5,322 bases of DNA from Spirochaetales bacterium (GTDB taxonomy: Bacteria > Spirochaetota > Spirochaetia > SZUA-6 > DRHE01). Under the pieces are notes generated by a model. That model saw nothing but the letters and a program-made list of their open reading frames with translations. It was not told the DNA's origin and did not search any database. The translations under genes and the position numbers were made by a program. The stretch spans positions 1-5,322 of the forward strand of contig JAGLQP010000165.1 in NCBI GenBank assembly GCA_023136785.1. Reading direction: 5' to 3'. Below, in pieces: positions 1-5,322 of this stretch (the first letter of the stretch is position 1; the number at the start of each line of letters is the position of its first letter).

Positions 1-1191
1 GCGGAGGAGGTCGAAGAGGCGGAGGTTGCTGAACCTGCCTTTGTTGAAGGGGAGGACCAGGAAACTCTTGAAGTACTCGAAGAGGTGAAGGAGATCGTAT
101 CGCTTCCACCTCTGCCGCAGGAAGAGCTTGACGAGCTTCCCTCCGCGGACGAGGAAGAAAAGCCGGTATCCCGGCCACCAGAGAAGAAACCTCCACAGCA
201 ACCGGCGGCTGCAGCGGAGGGAGAGACAGCTGAACCAGGGGAGACTATCGAAGAGCTTGAAGTTGCCGAGGATGAAGCCGCCCCAATCGAGTCGATTTTG
301 AGCGCCGGGGAAGAACTGGTGATGGAGAGCCAGGGGGCGGAGCGGCTGAGCCCGGAGGAGATCGAGAAAATACAGCAGCTGGACGAGCAGAAGCAGTTGC
401 AGGGGCTCCTCGATTCGGGTGTTATTAGAGCCTACACTCTGAACGACATTGAAGCTCTGATCATGGAGCAGAGAACCAGTGTGGTCATGGAAAACGGCGT
501 CTACCGCATAAAGGATGAGATCATCACGGGAGCAGCGGCAGGCAAGGGCAGAAGACGTCGTGGTTTGAAAGCCCTCGCCGAGGCCTCCCTGTCACAACCT
601 TCGGTAGAGACTGGAGGATTTGAGTCAGGAATTGGAGTCCTTCTTGGGGAAGATTCCATCCTTGACCTGGAGAACGAGATCGGACAAATTCGGGAGAGAA
701 GCGTGAAAATTGATTACACCTCTCCAGGAAAGGCGAAGAAAATTCAATTTTTTGAGGATGGGCTTGATTATGACGGGTATTTAAAAGGGTTTCGAAGAGG
801 AAAGACCGAAACCGCCAAACTGCGCTCTCTGGTAGAACTATCGGGCAAACTAAAGGCGGTAAATGCAGCGATATTCAGTAAGGAGAATGGGAAGTACTGT
901 TTGAAGTTGAAAGTCGGCCTAAACGATCCGGGGTTCGAAATCGTATTTGCTCCGGATGAACCTTTTGTCAAGATGTTTGTCGAGCCCCGCCAGACGGTGA
1001 TCATAAGCGAGAAAATGGAGAAGGTGAAGGCGCTGGCAAAAAAACTGCACCCGGAGGATCTCAAGTACATCCAGGGAGCAATCGTCTTTCCTGTGGTATT
1101 TGGCAACCAGGAGTCTTTTCTACTCCTTGGGCTACCGCTGCTGCGGCAGTTGGACATCAAGGATATCATCACCCGCTTGGATATCTATTGA
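1..1191 (+). CDS. Acidic hypothetical protein, 5'-truncated by window edge
   Basis: The reading frame is open from the first base, so the true start is upstream. A GTG at 85 is possible, but the 28 codons before it have the same Glu-rich composition as what follows. That makes a partial gene of at least 396 codons more likely. Numbering from base 1, codons 1 to about 115 are low-complexity, rich in Glu, Pro and Ala, with related phrases such as ETLEVLEE and ETIEELEVAE, and are probably disordered. Codons about 115-180 look folded (SGVIRAYTLNDIEALIMEQ) and end in a basic patch, GKGRRRRG. Codons about 235-396 alternate predicted strands and helices and end with VFPVVFGNQESFLLLGLPLL. This resembles the last strands of a GAF-like small-molecule-binding fold, but that is a weak fold impression and not a family match. 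There is no signal peptide or membrane segment in the visible part. The gene ends 105 bases before rny on the same strand. I do not recognise a named family; function unknown. Confidence 0.8.
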   Translation, partial: AEEVEEAEVAEPAFVEGEDQETLEVLEEVKEIVSLPPLPQEELDELPSADEEEKPVSRPPEKKPPQQPAAAAEGETAEPGETIEELEVAEDEAAPIESILSAGEELVMESQGAERLSPEEIEKIQQLDEQKQLQGLLDSGVIRAYTLNDIEALIMEQRTSVVMENGVYRIKDEIITGAAAGKGRRRRGLKALAEASLSQPSVETGGFESGIGVLLGEDSILDLENEIGQIRERSVKIDYTSPGKAKKIQFFEDGLDYDGYLKGFRRGKTETAKLRSLVELSGKLKAVNAAIFSKENGKYCLKLKVGLNDPGFEIVFAPDEPFVKMFVEPRQTVIISEKMEKVKALAKKLHPEDLKYIQGAIVFPVVFGNQESFLLLGLPLLRQLDIKDIITRLDIY

Positions 1192-1197
1192 ACCAAG

Positions 1198-1220
1198 ACT
1201 TGAGCGACTTCGGCTTAAGT
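1198..1220 (+). other. Hairpin just after the first gene's stop codon
   Basis: ACTTGAGC (1198-1205) pairs with GCTTAAGT (1213-1220), giving eight base pairs including one G-U wobble, around a seven-base loop ending in TTCG. It begins six bases after the TGA stop of the upstream gene. No run of T follows, so it is not a typical intrinsic terminator. It may be a weak terminator or an end-protecting structure on the upstream mRNA, or chance. Confidence 0.3.
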
Positions 1221-1236
1221 AGAATGTCAGAGATTC

Positions 1237-1266
1237 TTGACAAAGCGTTAAATATAGAGGTAAATT
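1237..1266 (+). promoter_or_regulatory. Probable sigma70-type promoter for rny
   Basis: A perfect -35 hexamer TTGACA lies at 1237-1242. After 18 bases comes TAAATT at 1261-1266, which matches four of six positions of the -10 consensus. The predicted transcript would start near 1273 and have a leader of about 24 bases carrying the rny ribosome binding site. The area is AT-rich compared with the genes around it, as promoters often are. It would drive rny and probably the two genes after it. Confidence 0.5.
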
Positions 1267-1285
1267 ATGGTTTGACAATAAAGAT

Positions 1286-1291
1286 GGAGGA
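1286..1291 (+). promoter_or_regulatory. Strong ribosome binding site of rny
   Basis: GGAGGA ends five bases before the ATG at 1297. This fixes the rny start. It is the strongest Shine-Dalgarno match seen in the window. Confidence 0.8.
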
Positions 1292-1296
1292 ATATT

Positions 1297-2826
1297 ATGC
1301 GCATCGCATTGTTCGTAATTATTCCTCTCATCGGTTTGATTCTAGGTTGGATTATCCGATGGCTCTATGCAAGATTTCAACTGTCCTCATCGGAGCAAAA
1401 AGCTGAAAGAGTCATACAGGAAGCATTAAAAGAAGCCGAGGCGAAGAAAAAAGAAGCTTTACTGGAAGCCAAAGAAAGAATAATCAGGGAAAGAAATCAG
1501 CTTGATCGAGAAACAAGAGAGAGAAGAGTTGAGCAGCAGCGCCTGGAACGGCGCCTCATGCAGAAGGAAGAAAACCTAGAAAAACGGCTGGAAAGCGTAG
1601 AACACCAGGAACGATCCGTTATAAACCGAGAGAGAGGGTTACTCGATAAAGAGAAAGAGCTCGATCTAGAGCAGGAGAAGTGGACCAAAGAGCTGGAACA
1701 TATCTCCGGGTTAACTGCTGCGGAAGCAAAGAAGCTGCTCATTCAAAGCCTGGAAAACGAGGCCATGCATGAAGCCCAGGTCAAGATCAACCTGATCGAG
1801 CAGGAAGCCCAGATTACCGCCGATCGAAAAGCCCGCGACATTGTCGTTTCCACTATTCAGCGCATCGCTACGGATGTAAGTTCCGAAGTAACCGTATCCA
1901 CCGTAAGCCTGCCGAACGACGAGATGAAGGGGCGGATTATCGGACGAGAGGGCCGTAACATCCGAACATTGGAAACACTGACCGGTGTCGATATCATTAT
2001 TGATGATACCCCCGAAGCGGTGGTTATATCGTGCTTCGATCCGATTCGAAAGGAAATCGCCAGGGTTTCCCTCGAACGATTGATTTCTGACGGTCGAATT
2101 CACCCGGCCCGTATCGAAGAAATCGTGCAGAAAGTAACCAAAGAGGTCAGTCAGACAATTTACGAAGAGGGAGAGAAAGTTCTCTTCGAATTGGGTATAC
2201 ACAACATGACCCCGGAGGGCACCCGGGCGTTGGGTAGGCTGCACTTTCGCACCAGTTACGGACAAAACGTCCTGTCTCATTCCAAGGAAGTGGCCCTGGT
2301 TGCGGGGGCACTGGCAGCGGAAATCGGGGCTGATATTGAGACCTGCAAGCGAGCCGCCCTGCTGCACGATATTGGCAAGGGTGTCGAGACTGAAGGAGAC
2401 GGCAACCACGCTGAAATCGGCATGGATCTTGCCAGAAAGATGGGTGAAGACCCGAGAGTGGTGAACGCCGTTGGAGCGCATCACAACGATGTGGAGCCTT
2501 CGAGTCTTGAAGCGGTTGTGGTGCAGATTGCCGATGCCATATCAGCCTCTCGGCCAGGGGCTCGACGGGAGACTTTGGACAACTACCTGAAGAGGCTCGA
2601 GAATCTGGAAAAGATCGCTGAGGGCTTTCAAGGTGTGGACAAAGTCTACGCGATCCAGGCCGGAAGAGAGGTCAGGATCATGGTGAACAACGACGAAGTC
2701 AACGATGATGGGGCCAAGATCCTGGCAAAGAACATAGCTAAGAAAATAGAATCCGAGTTGAAGTATCCAGGCAGAATCAAGGTCATGATTATTCGGGAGA
2801 CCCGAATCGTAGAATATGCCCGTTAG
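1297..2826 (+). CDS. rny: Ribonuclease Y
   Basis: This is RNase Y, the membrane-bound endoribonuclease that makes the initial cuts in mRNA turnover in many bacteria lacking RNase E. The 509 residues match the usual family length of about 510-520, and the architecture is complete. Residues about 3-24 form one membrane segment ([17 protein letters not shown]). Residues about 30-180 are a long Glu/Lys/Arg-rich coiled coil. A KH RNA-binding domain follows, with its GxxG loop GREG at 216-219 inside [12 protein letters not shown]. The HD hydrolase domain occupies about 325-420. Its metal-site candidates are H328, the HD pair H357-D358 (LLHDIGKG), H371, H395-H396 and D413 (IADAIS). The C-terminal domain ends in [14 protein letters not shown], typical of the family. 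The ATG is set by GGAGGA five bases upstream and by the membrane segment starting at once. It is probably the first gene of a run with the YmdB-like gene and tlyA. No defects seen. Confidence 0.98.
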   Translation: MRIALFVIIPLIGLILGWIIRWLYARFQLSSSEQKAERVIQEALKEAEAKKKEALLEAKERIIRERNQLDRETRERRVEQQRLERRLMQKEENLEKRLESVEHQERSVINRERGLLDKEKELDLEQEKWTKELEHISGLTAAEAKKLLIQSLENEAMHEAQVKINLIEQEAQITADRKARDIVVSTIQRIATDVSSEVTVSTVSLPNDEMKGRIIGREGRNIRTLETLTGVDIIIDDTPEAVVISCFDPIRKEIARVSLERLISDGRIHPARIEEIVQKVTKEVSQTIYEEGEKVLFELGIHNMTPEGTRALGRLHFRTSYGQNVLSHSKEVALVAGALAAEIGADIETCKRAALLHDIGKGVETEGDGNHAEIGMDLARKMGEDPRVVNAVGAHHNDVEPSSLEAVVVQIADAISASRPGARRETLDNYLKRLENLEKIAEGFQGVDKVYAIQAGREVRIMVNNDEVNDDGAKILAKNIAKKIESELKYPGRIKVMIIRETRIVEYAR

Positions 2827-2845
2827 TACACAGGGACTAGCGGCT

Positions 2846-2853
2846 GGGAAGGA
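2846..2853 (+). promoter_or_regulatory. Shine-Dalgarno-like site before the YmdB-like gene
   Basis: GGGAAGGA lies 19 bases after the rny stop. Its AAGGA core (2849-2853) is 11 bases before an in-frame ATC (2865) and 20 bases before the GTC (2874) where the family normally begins. This is the best purine-rich site in the gap, so it favours the ATC. A weaker AGGGA (2832-2836) is seven bases before an in-frame CTG at 2844. Confidence 0.4.
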
Positions 2854-2864
2854 AGATAGATAAA

Positions 2865-3671
2865 ATCGACACAGTCAAGATTCTCGTACTCGGTGATATT
2901 GTCGGACAGCCGGGCTGTCGGGCCGTGTTTGGGAGCCTGCAGAGTCTCCTCAAAGAAACACGGGCGGATCTGGTCGTTGCGAACGGTGAAAACGCTACGG
3001 AAGGATTGGGAATCACCCCCGAGGCGGCGGAAGGGTTGTTCAAATCGGGAATCGATGTTATCACCTCTGGAAACCACATTTGGCAGCGTAAAGAGATCCT
3101 TCCCCTCCTGGAGAAAGATAATCGCATCCTGAGACCGGAGAACTATCCCACGGGAGTTCCGGGCACGGGACACTACCTGGTCACCAAGAAAGAGGTTCCC
3201 ATCGGCGTTGTCAACCTCCAGGGGCGTGTCAATATGTCCAGCATCCGTTGTCCCTTCACGGTGGGGGAAGCCCTGTTCCGCCGGCTCGGCAAGAGTGCCA
3301 AAGTCATCGTGGTGGACTTTCACGCCGAGCTTCCTGAGGAAAAGGAAGCCTTGGCACTGTATTTCGATGGAAAGATCAGTGCCCTGGTGGGAACTCACAC
3401 CCACGTGCAGACCGCGGACGAGAAGATCCTGCCCGGCGGAACAGCCTACATCACCGATACCGGCATGACAGGACCCCTCAGCGGTGTGATTGGGATGAAG
3501 CGGGATATCTCCATACGACGCAGCCTGATGCAGATTCCCTTCAAGATGGAAGTCGAGGATTCCGCTGCAGTGGTCATGGGAGTGCTATTGACCGTCGCCG
3601 TGGATAGTGGAAAAGCCCTATCGATCGAACGGATTCGTCGCGACCTACCGGATCTGAGTAGTTCCGGCTGA
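2865..3671 (+). CDS. ymdB: YmdB-like metallophosphoesterase (TIGR00282 family), start codon unusual
   Basis: YmdB-type proteins are dinuclear-metal phosphoesterases. The B. subtilis member hydrolyses 2',3'-cyclic nucleotides and affects biofilm formation. Read from the ATC at 2865, the protein has 268 residues, against about 264 in B. subtilis. All expected metal ligands are present: D11 (LVLGDIVGQPG), E42-N43 (ANGENATEG), N70-H71 (TSGNHIWQ), H153 (VDFHAELPEEK), and H178 and H180 (VGTHTHVQTADEKILPGG). Removing three residues gives exactly the B. subtilis positions D8, E39, N67, H150, H175 and H177. The family start therefore aligns with the GTC at 2874. No ATG, GTG or TTG exists in frame between the upstream stop (2838-2840) and D11. 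The first standard start, GTG at 2925, would remove the metal-binding Asp. Candidates are ATC 2865, CTG 2844, ATT 2880, or a mutated or misread codon at 2874. The gene lies about 38 bases after rny and 25 before tlyA, consistent with an operon. Identity is firm; the start is not. Confidence 0.93.
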   Translation: MDTVKILVLGDIVGQPGCRAVFGSLQSLLKETRADLVVANGENATEGLGITPEAAEGLFKSGIDVITSGNHIWQRKEILPLLEKDNRILRPENYPTGVPGTGHYLVTKKEVPIGVVNLQGRVNMSSIRCPFTVGEALFRRLGKSAKVIVVDFHAELPEEKEALALYFDGKISALVGTHTHVQTADEKILPGGTAYITDTGMTGPLSGVIGMKRDISIRRSLMQIPFKMEVEDSAAVVMGVLLTVAVDSGKALSIERIRRDLPDLSSSG

Positions 3672-3696
3672 AAGCGTTGACGGATCCCGACATATC

Positions 3697-4485
3697 GTGA
3701 AGACGAAAGCTCTGATCGATCTTCTCTGTTCGCGGGACTCCCGGATTTCCAGAAAGGAAATCTACGCCCGGATCCTCTGTGGAGAGGTTTTTGTGGATGG
3801 ACAGCGGGTTCGCGATCCACAGCAGCTCATCCCGCTCACTGAGCGCATAGATTACCAGCCCCGGAAGCGTTATGTCTCCCGAGGTGGAGAGAAATTAGCC
3901 GGAGCTCTACAGCGGTGGAAGATCGACGTCATGGGTATGAGCTTCCTCGATGCGGGAGCTTCCACCGGAGGATTCACCGATTGTCTGCTCCAGCACGGTG
4001 CGGCTCGGGTTTGCTCGATCGAGGCGGGACCAAACCAGCTGGATTATCGGCTGCGCAGGGATGATCGGGTCGTCGTTCTGGAGAAAACAAACATCATGTC
4101 CGTACGTCCTGACACCCTCCCCTTTGTTGCGGAAGCCGCGGTGGCGGACCTGTCTCTCAGATCGCTTCGCAGAGCAGCAGCCCACCTCTTGAGCCTCGTA
4201 TCCCTCGGTTGGCTGATTGCATTGGTCAAACCGCAGTACGAGTGGGCTGCTCCGCCTGCGGATTTCGATGGGGTCGTCGTCCAGACGACTGAGCTCCATT
4301 CCATTCTATTTGCCTTATTAGAGGATCTACAGGCCGAAGGAGCCTATGCAGAAAAGGTCATAGCCTCCGCACTCCCCGGGAGGAGGGGAAACCGGGAGTT
4401 TTTCTGTCTGCTGAGAACGGACAGAGAAAAGGCCTGCAGGGACCTTGGCAAGATGATTGAGGATGCGTTGGTGAAAGCTATCTAG
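3697..4485 (+). CDS. tlyA: TlyA-family rRNA 2'-O-methyltransferase with S4 domain
   Basis: TlyA proteins transfer methyl groups from S-adenosylmethionine to the 2'-OH of cytidine in ribosomal RNA (23S C1920, and 16S C1409 in the longer type). Some annotations still call them hemolysins. Residues 1 to about 60 are an S4 RNA-binding domain (SRKEIYARILCGEVFVDGQ). YVSRGGEKLAGAL (59-71) is the typical linker motif. The Rossmann-like methyltransferase follows, with its SAM-binding loop DAGASTGGFTD at 85-95. The catalytic K-D-K-E set is visible as K66, D151, K178 (VKPQYE) and E234 (GNREFF), close to K69, D154, K182 and E238 of the Mycobacterium protein. The usual DVSFISL is here DLSLRSL, a modest deviation. 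The GTG start fits the family N-terminus, but no good Shine-Dalgarno sequence precedes it, so translation may depend on the upstream gene. The 262 residues are full length. Its TAG stop overlaps the stop of the convergent GerMN frame. Whether it is the one-site or two-site type cannot be told here. Confidence 0.95.
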   Translation: MKTKALIDLLCSRDSRISRKEIYARILCGEVFVDGQRVRDPQQLIPLTERIDYQPRKRYVSRGGEKLAGALQRWKIDVMGMSFLDAGASTGGFTDCLLQHGAARVCSIEAGPNQLDYRLRRDDRVVVLEKTNIMSVRPDTLPFVAEAAVADLSLRSLRRAAAHLLSLVSLGWLIALVKPQYEWAAPPADFDGVVVQTTELHSILFALLEDLQAEGAYAEKVIASALPGRRGNREFFCLLRTDREKACRDLGKMIEDALVKAI

Positions 4486-4691
4486 AAGGAGTCTCTGCTC
4501 AGGGGTTTGTCTATGACAACCCCTTCGGGCCCAAGGTGCTTGGAGATCTTCCCTTCAACCAGGATTTGAACTCTTTTCACCGTGGGGAACTCAGTAGCCG
4601 TATAGACCACCTGCTTCAGTTCAGCGATCAAACCTTCTTTGCCGAGAGAGTTGAACCGGAATGCCTCGTTGAAATCGACGTAGGCCGTATC
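4482..4691 (-). pseudogene. C-terminal half of GerMN domain, cut off by in-frame TGA
   Basis: On the minus strand, the codons right after the TGA at 4692-4694 continue in the same frame for 69 residues and end at TAG (4482-4484). The translation begins DTAYVDFNEAFRFNSLGKEG, continues through IAELKQVVYTATEFPTVKRV, and includes QILVEGKISKHLGPEG. This is the second half of a GerMN domain: the AYVDFNEAF strand, the helix leading to VYTATEF, and the VQILVEG strand are characteristic. It has no stop codon or frameshift and no start or ribosome binding site of its own. It is therefore the tail of the gene at 4692-5237, not a separate gene. The intact gene would be 251 codons counting the TGA. Its preserved frame and its exact stop against tlyA indicate that this region was coding until very recently, or still is. 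Confidence 0.85.
4501..4524. other. Hairpin between the ends of tlyA and the GerMN gene
   Basis: AGGGGTTTGTC (4501-4511) pairs with GACAACCCCT (4515-4524), giving ten base pairs with one bulged T and a three-base loop. On the plus strand it starts 16 bases after the tlyA stop. On the minus strand it lies inside the last codons of the GerMN frame. No T run follows on either side, so a classic terminator is not shown. Because the two genes converge with no free spacer, it may serve as a two-way transcript end. Confidence 0.35.
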
Positions 4692-5237
4692 TCACATGAT
4701 GTACACGGTACGCAGGAGGGTTTGGGGCGAAATCAGAGACATCAGTCCTTGATTTACCTCGGCCGTGGTCGGTCCCTGAAGTAAAGCCTCCAGGGTCGCG
4801 GTCAGGGGGGCGTCTATGTATTCTACCGGCCGTTTCACTCCCTTCATGGTGATTTTTCCGTCCTCGGTCACGGAGATGAAAAACAGTCGGGATTGACGGG
4901 TTTTGGTTTGGGCTTCTCGCTCTACCTCTTTTTCCGGAACGGTCCGGGCCTCCGTTTCTTTCTCGATGGTGATTACGATCTCCCTGTCGTCCGACTCCGG
5001 TTTAGCTTCCGGTGCTTGATCTTCCCGCTCTTCTTGTTCATACAAAGGGGTGACGACGATCTCTGCCGGCGCCTCGGGCTTCTTTTCGAAGAGCTTGGTG
5101 AATCCTGTTTTCTCGAGCACCTCCTGAACCCGCCCGCGGTTGAAGAGAAATACCACCAGTACCAAGAGAACCAGGGCGATATAGAACAAGCAGCCAAGGG
5201 TGTTTCGTTTCTTTGCCATAACTCCTATACTCTTCAT
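4692..5237 (-). CDS. GerMN-domain membrane-anchored protein, N-terminal part up to a premature stop
   Basis: The frame read from the ATG at 5237 gives 181 residues. After a basic start (MAKKRN at 7-12), residues about 14-32 form one membrane segment (CLFYIALVLLVLVVFLF). Residues about 33-115 are a charged Glu/Pro/Lys linker. From about 117 a GerMN domain begins (RLFFISVTEDGKITMKGVKR, then APLTATLEALLQGPT), the module found in spore germination protein GerM and in many non-sporing bacteria, often in envelope proteins. It stops at a TGA (4692-4694) halfway through the domain, right after RTVYIM. The rest follows in frame to 4482, as described separately. TLGC before the membrane segment is not a proper lipobox, so a membrane anchor is favoured. 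The start is uncertain: the ATG at 5237 lacks a Shine-Dalgarno match, while the ATG at 5219 gives a conventional MAKK start but has AGGAG only two bases upstream. The protein as written would probably not fold. The exact cellular role is unknown. Confidence 0.8.
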   Translation of the reverse strand: MKSIGVMAKKRNTLGCLFYIALVLLVLVVFLFNRGRVQEVLEKTGFTKLFEKKPEAPAEIVVTPLYEQEEREDQAPEAKPESDDREIVITIEKETEARTVPEKEVEREAQTKTRQSRLFFISVTEDGKITMKGVKRPVEYIDAPLTATLEALLQGPTTAEVNQGLMSLISPQTLLRTVYIM

Positions 5238-5248
5238 CGGCAGACCGA

Positions 5249-5256
5249 GGGGGGGG
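5249..5256. repeat. Run of eight G
   Basis: Eight consecutive G on the plus strand (C on the minus strand) lie 12-19 bases upstream of the GerMN ATG at 5237 and seven bases before the TTGACA at 5263. Such tracts can slip during replication. Its place, between a gene start and a divergent promoter, could let length changes alter expression on either side, but nothing here shows that it varies. Confidence 0.9.
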
Positions 5257-5262
5257 ATTGAT

Positions 5263-5291
5263 TTGACAGTGCTAGAAAAAGCTCTTATAGT
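5263..5291 (+). promoter_or_regulatory. Near-consensus sigma70 promoter reading out of the window
   Basis: A perfect TTGACA (5263-5268) is followed by an exact 17-base spacer and TATAGT (5286-5291), which matches five of six -10 positions. Transcription would start near 5298 and run rightwards to a gene beyond the window edge. It is the best promoter match in the window. The strength would suit a highly expressed gene or a stable RNA, but the target is not visible. The core CTATAAG/CTTATAG is nearly self-complementary, so a minus-strand -10 (TATAAG) for the GerMN gene could overlap it. Confidence 0.55.
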
Positions 5292-5313
5292 TACCTCGAA
5301 ATGAAGGTCGTCG

Positions 5314-5319
5314 AAGGGA
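5314..5319 (+). promoter_or_regulatory. Possible ribosome binding site of a gene starting past the window
   Basis: AAGGGA lies about 16 bases after the predicted transcript start and three bases before the window end. If the next gene is protein-coding, this is a reasonable Shine-Dalgarno sequence for a start just outside. An ATG at 5301 is also present, but it would give an almost leaderless message. Tentative. Confidence 0.25.
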
Positions 5320-5322
5320 TCA

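Noticed and set aside
1272..1298. Second TTGACA (1272-1277) with TATTAT (1293-1298) as an rny promoter
   Set aside because: The spacer is only 15 bases and transcription would begin inside rny, after its ribosome binding site; the upstream TTGACA at 1237 fits better.
1188..1406. Open frame of 72 codons starting at a TTG and overlapping the start of rny
   Set aside because: It runs 110 bases into rny in another frame, has no ribosome binding site and no family resemblance; it covers the rny promoter and leader, so it is most likely chance.
1711..2484. Long minus-strand open frame (257 codons) inside rny
   Set aside because: It lies wholly opposite a well-conserved rny frame with KH and HD motifs and shows no motif of its own.
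2823..3404. Minus-strand open frame of 193 codons opposite the YmdB-like gene
   Set aside because: The plus strand encodes all expected catalytic residues in this region; the antisense frame is a compositional shadow.
4692..4694. TGA read as a sense codon through an alternative genetic code (Trp or Gly)
   Set aside because: The long conserved genes in the window contain no internal TGA, use TGG for Trp and GGN for Gly, and the YmdB-like gene ends naturally at a TGA.
4650..4694. TGA as a selenocysteine codon
   Set aside because: I see no convincing hairpin just downstream of the TGA on the minus-strand message, and GerMN domains have no redox site at this position as far as I know.
4536..4784. 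Plus-strand open frame of 82 codons after tlyA
   Set aside because: It is the antisense shadow of the GerMN coding region; the minus strand gives clear domain sequence across the same bases.
5183..5225. TLGC near the GerMN protein's N-terminus as a lipoprotein signal
   Set aside because: The Cys comes before the hydrophobic stretch and the -3 residue is Thr, so it does not fit a lipobox; a membrane anchor is more likely.

Overview
The window reads as an ordinary chromosomal segment of a bacterium of moderate GC content, most plausibly a free-living spirochaete (Spirochaetia). That placement is an inference from the gene content and order: RNase Y, a YmdB-type phosphoesterase, a TlyA rRNA methyltransferase and a membrane-anchored GerMN-domain protein behind a glutamate-rich hypothetical protein. 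No marker gene here fixes the taxon.

Layout. (1) Bases 1-1191, plus strand: the 3' part of an acidic protein of unknown function whose start lies outside the window. (2) Bases 1192-1296: an intergenic stretch holding a small hairpin, a sigma70-like promoter and a strong ribosome binding site. (3) Bases 1297-4485, plus strand: a three-gene run, rny, then a YmdB-like metallophosphoesterase, then tlyA, with short gaps that suggest one transcript. (4) Bases 4482-5237, minus strand: a GerMN-domain gene meeting tlyA tail to tail. (5) Bases 5238-5322: a divergent intergenic region with an eight-G run and a near-consensus promoter pointing right, out of the window.

How the genes fit together. RNase Y is the membrane-anchored endonuclease that starts mRNA decay. 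YmdB-family proteins are metal-dependent phosphoesterases, and in Bacillus subtilis ymdB also lies next to rny. TlyA methylates ribosomal RNA. The run is therefore an RNA metabolism and ribosome maturation cluster. The GerMN gene is transcribed separately from the other side.

Two points need a second look. First, the GerMN gene carries an in-frame TGA at 4692-4694. The same frame continues for 69 more codons of convincing GerMN sequence and ends with a TAG that shares the bases CTAG with the tlyA stop. As written, the gene is broken, recently mutated, recoded or mis-sequenced. Second, the YmdB-like gene has no ATG, GTG or TTG upstream of its essential metal-binding Asp, so it must use a rare start codon or contain a base error. 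I found no mobile element, CRISPR array, tRNA, rRNA or clearly new multi-gene system.
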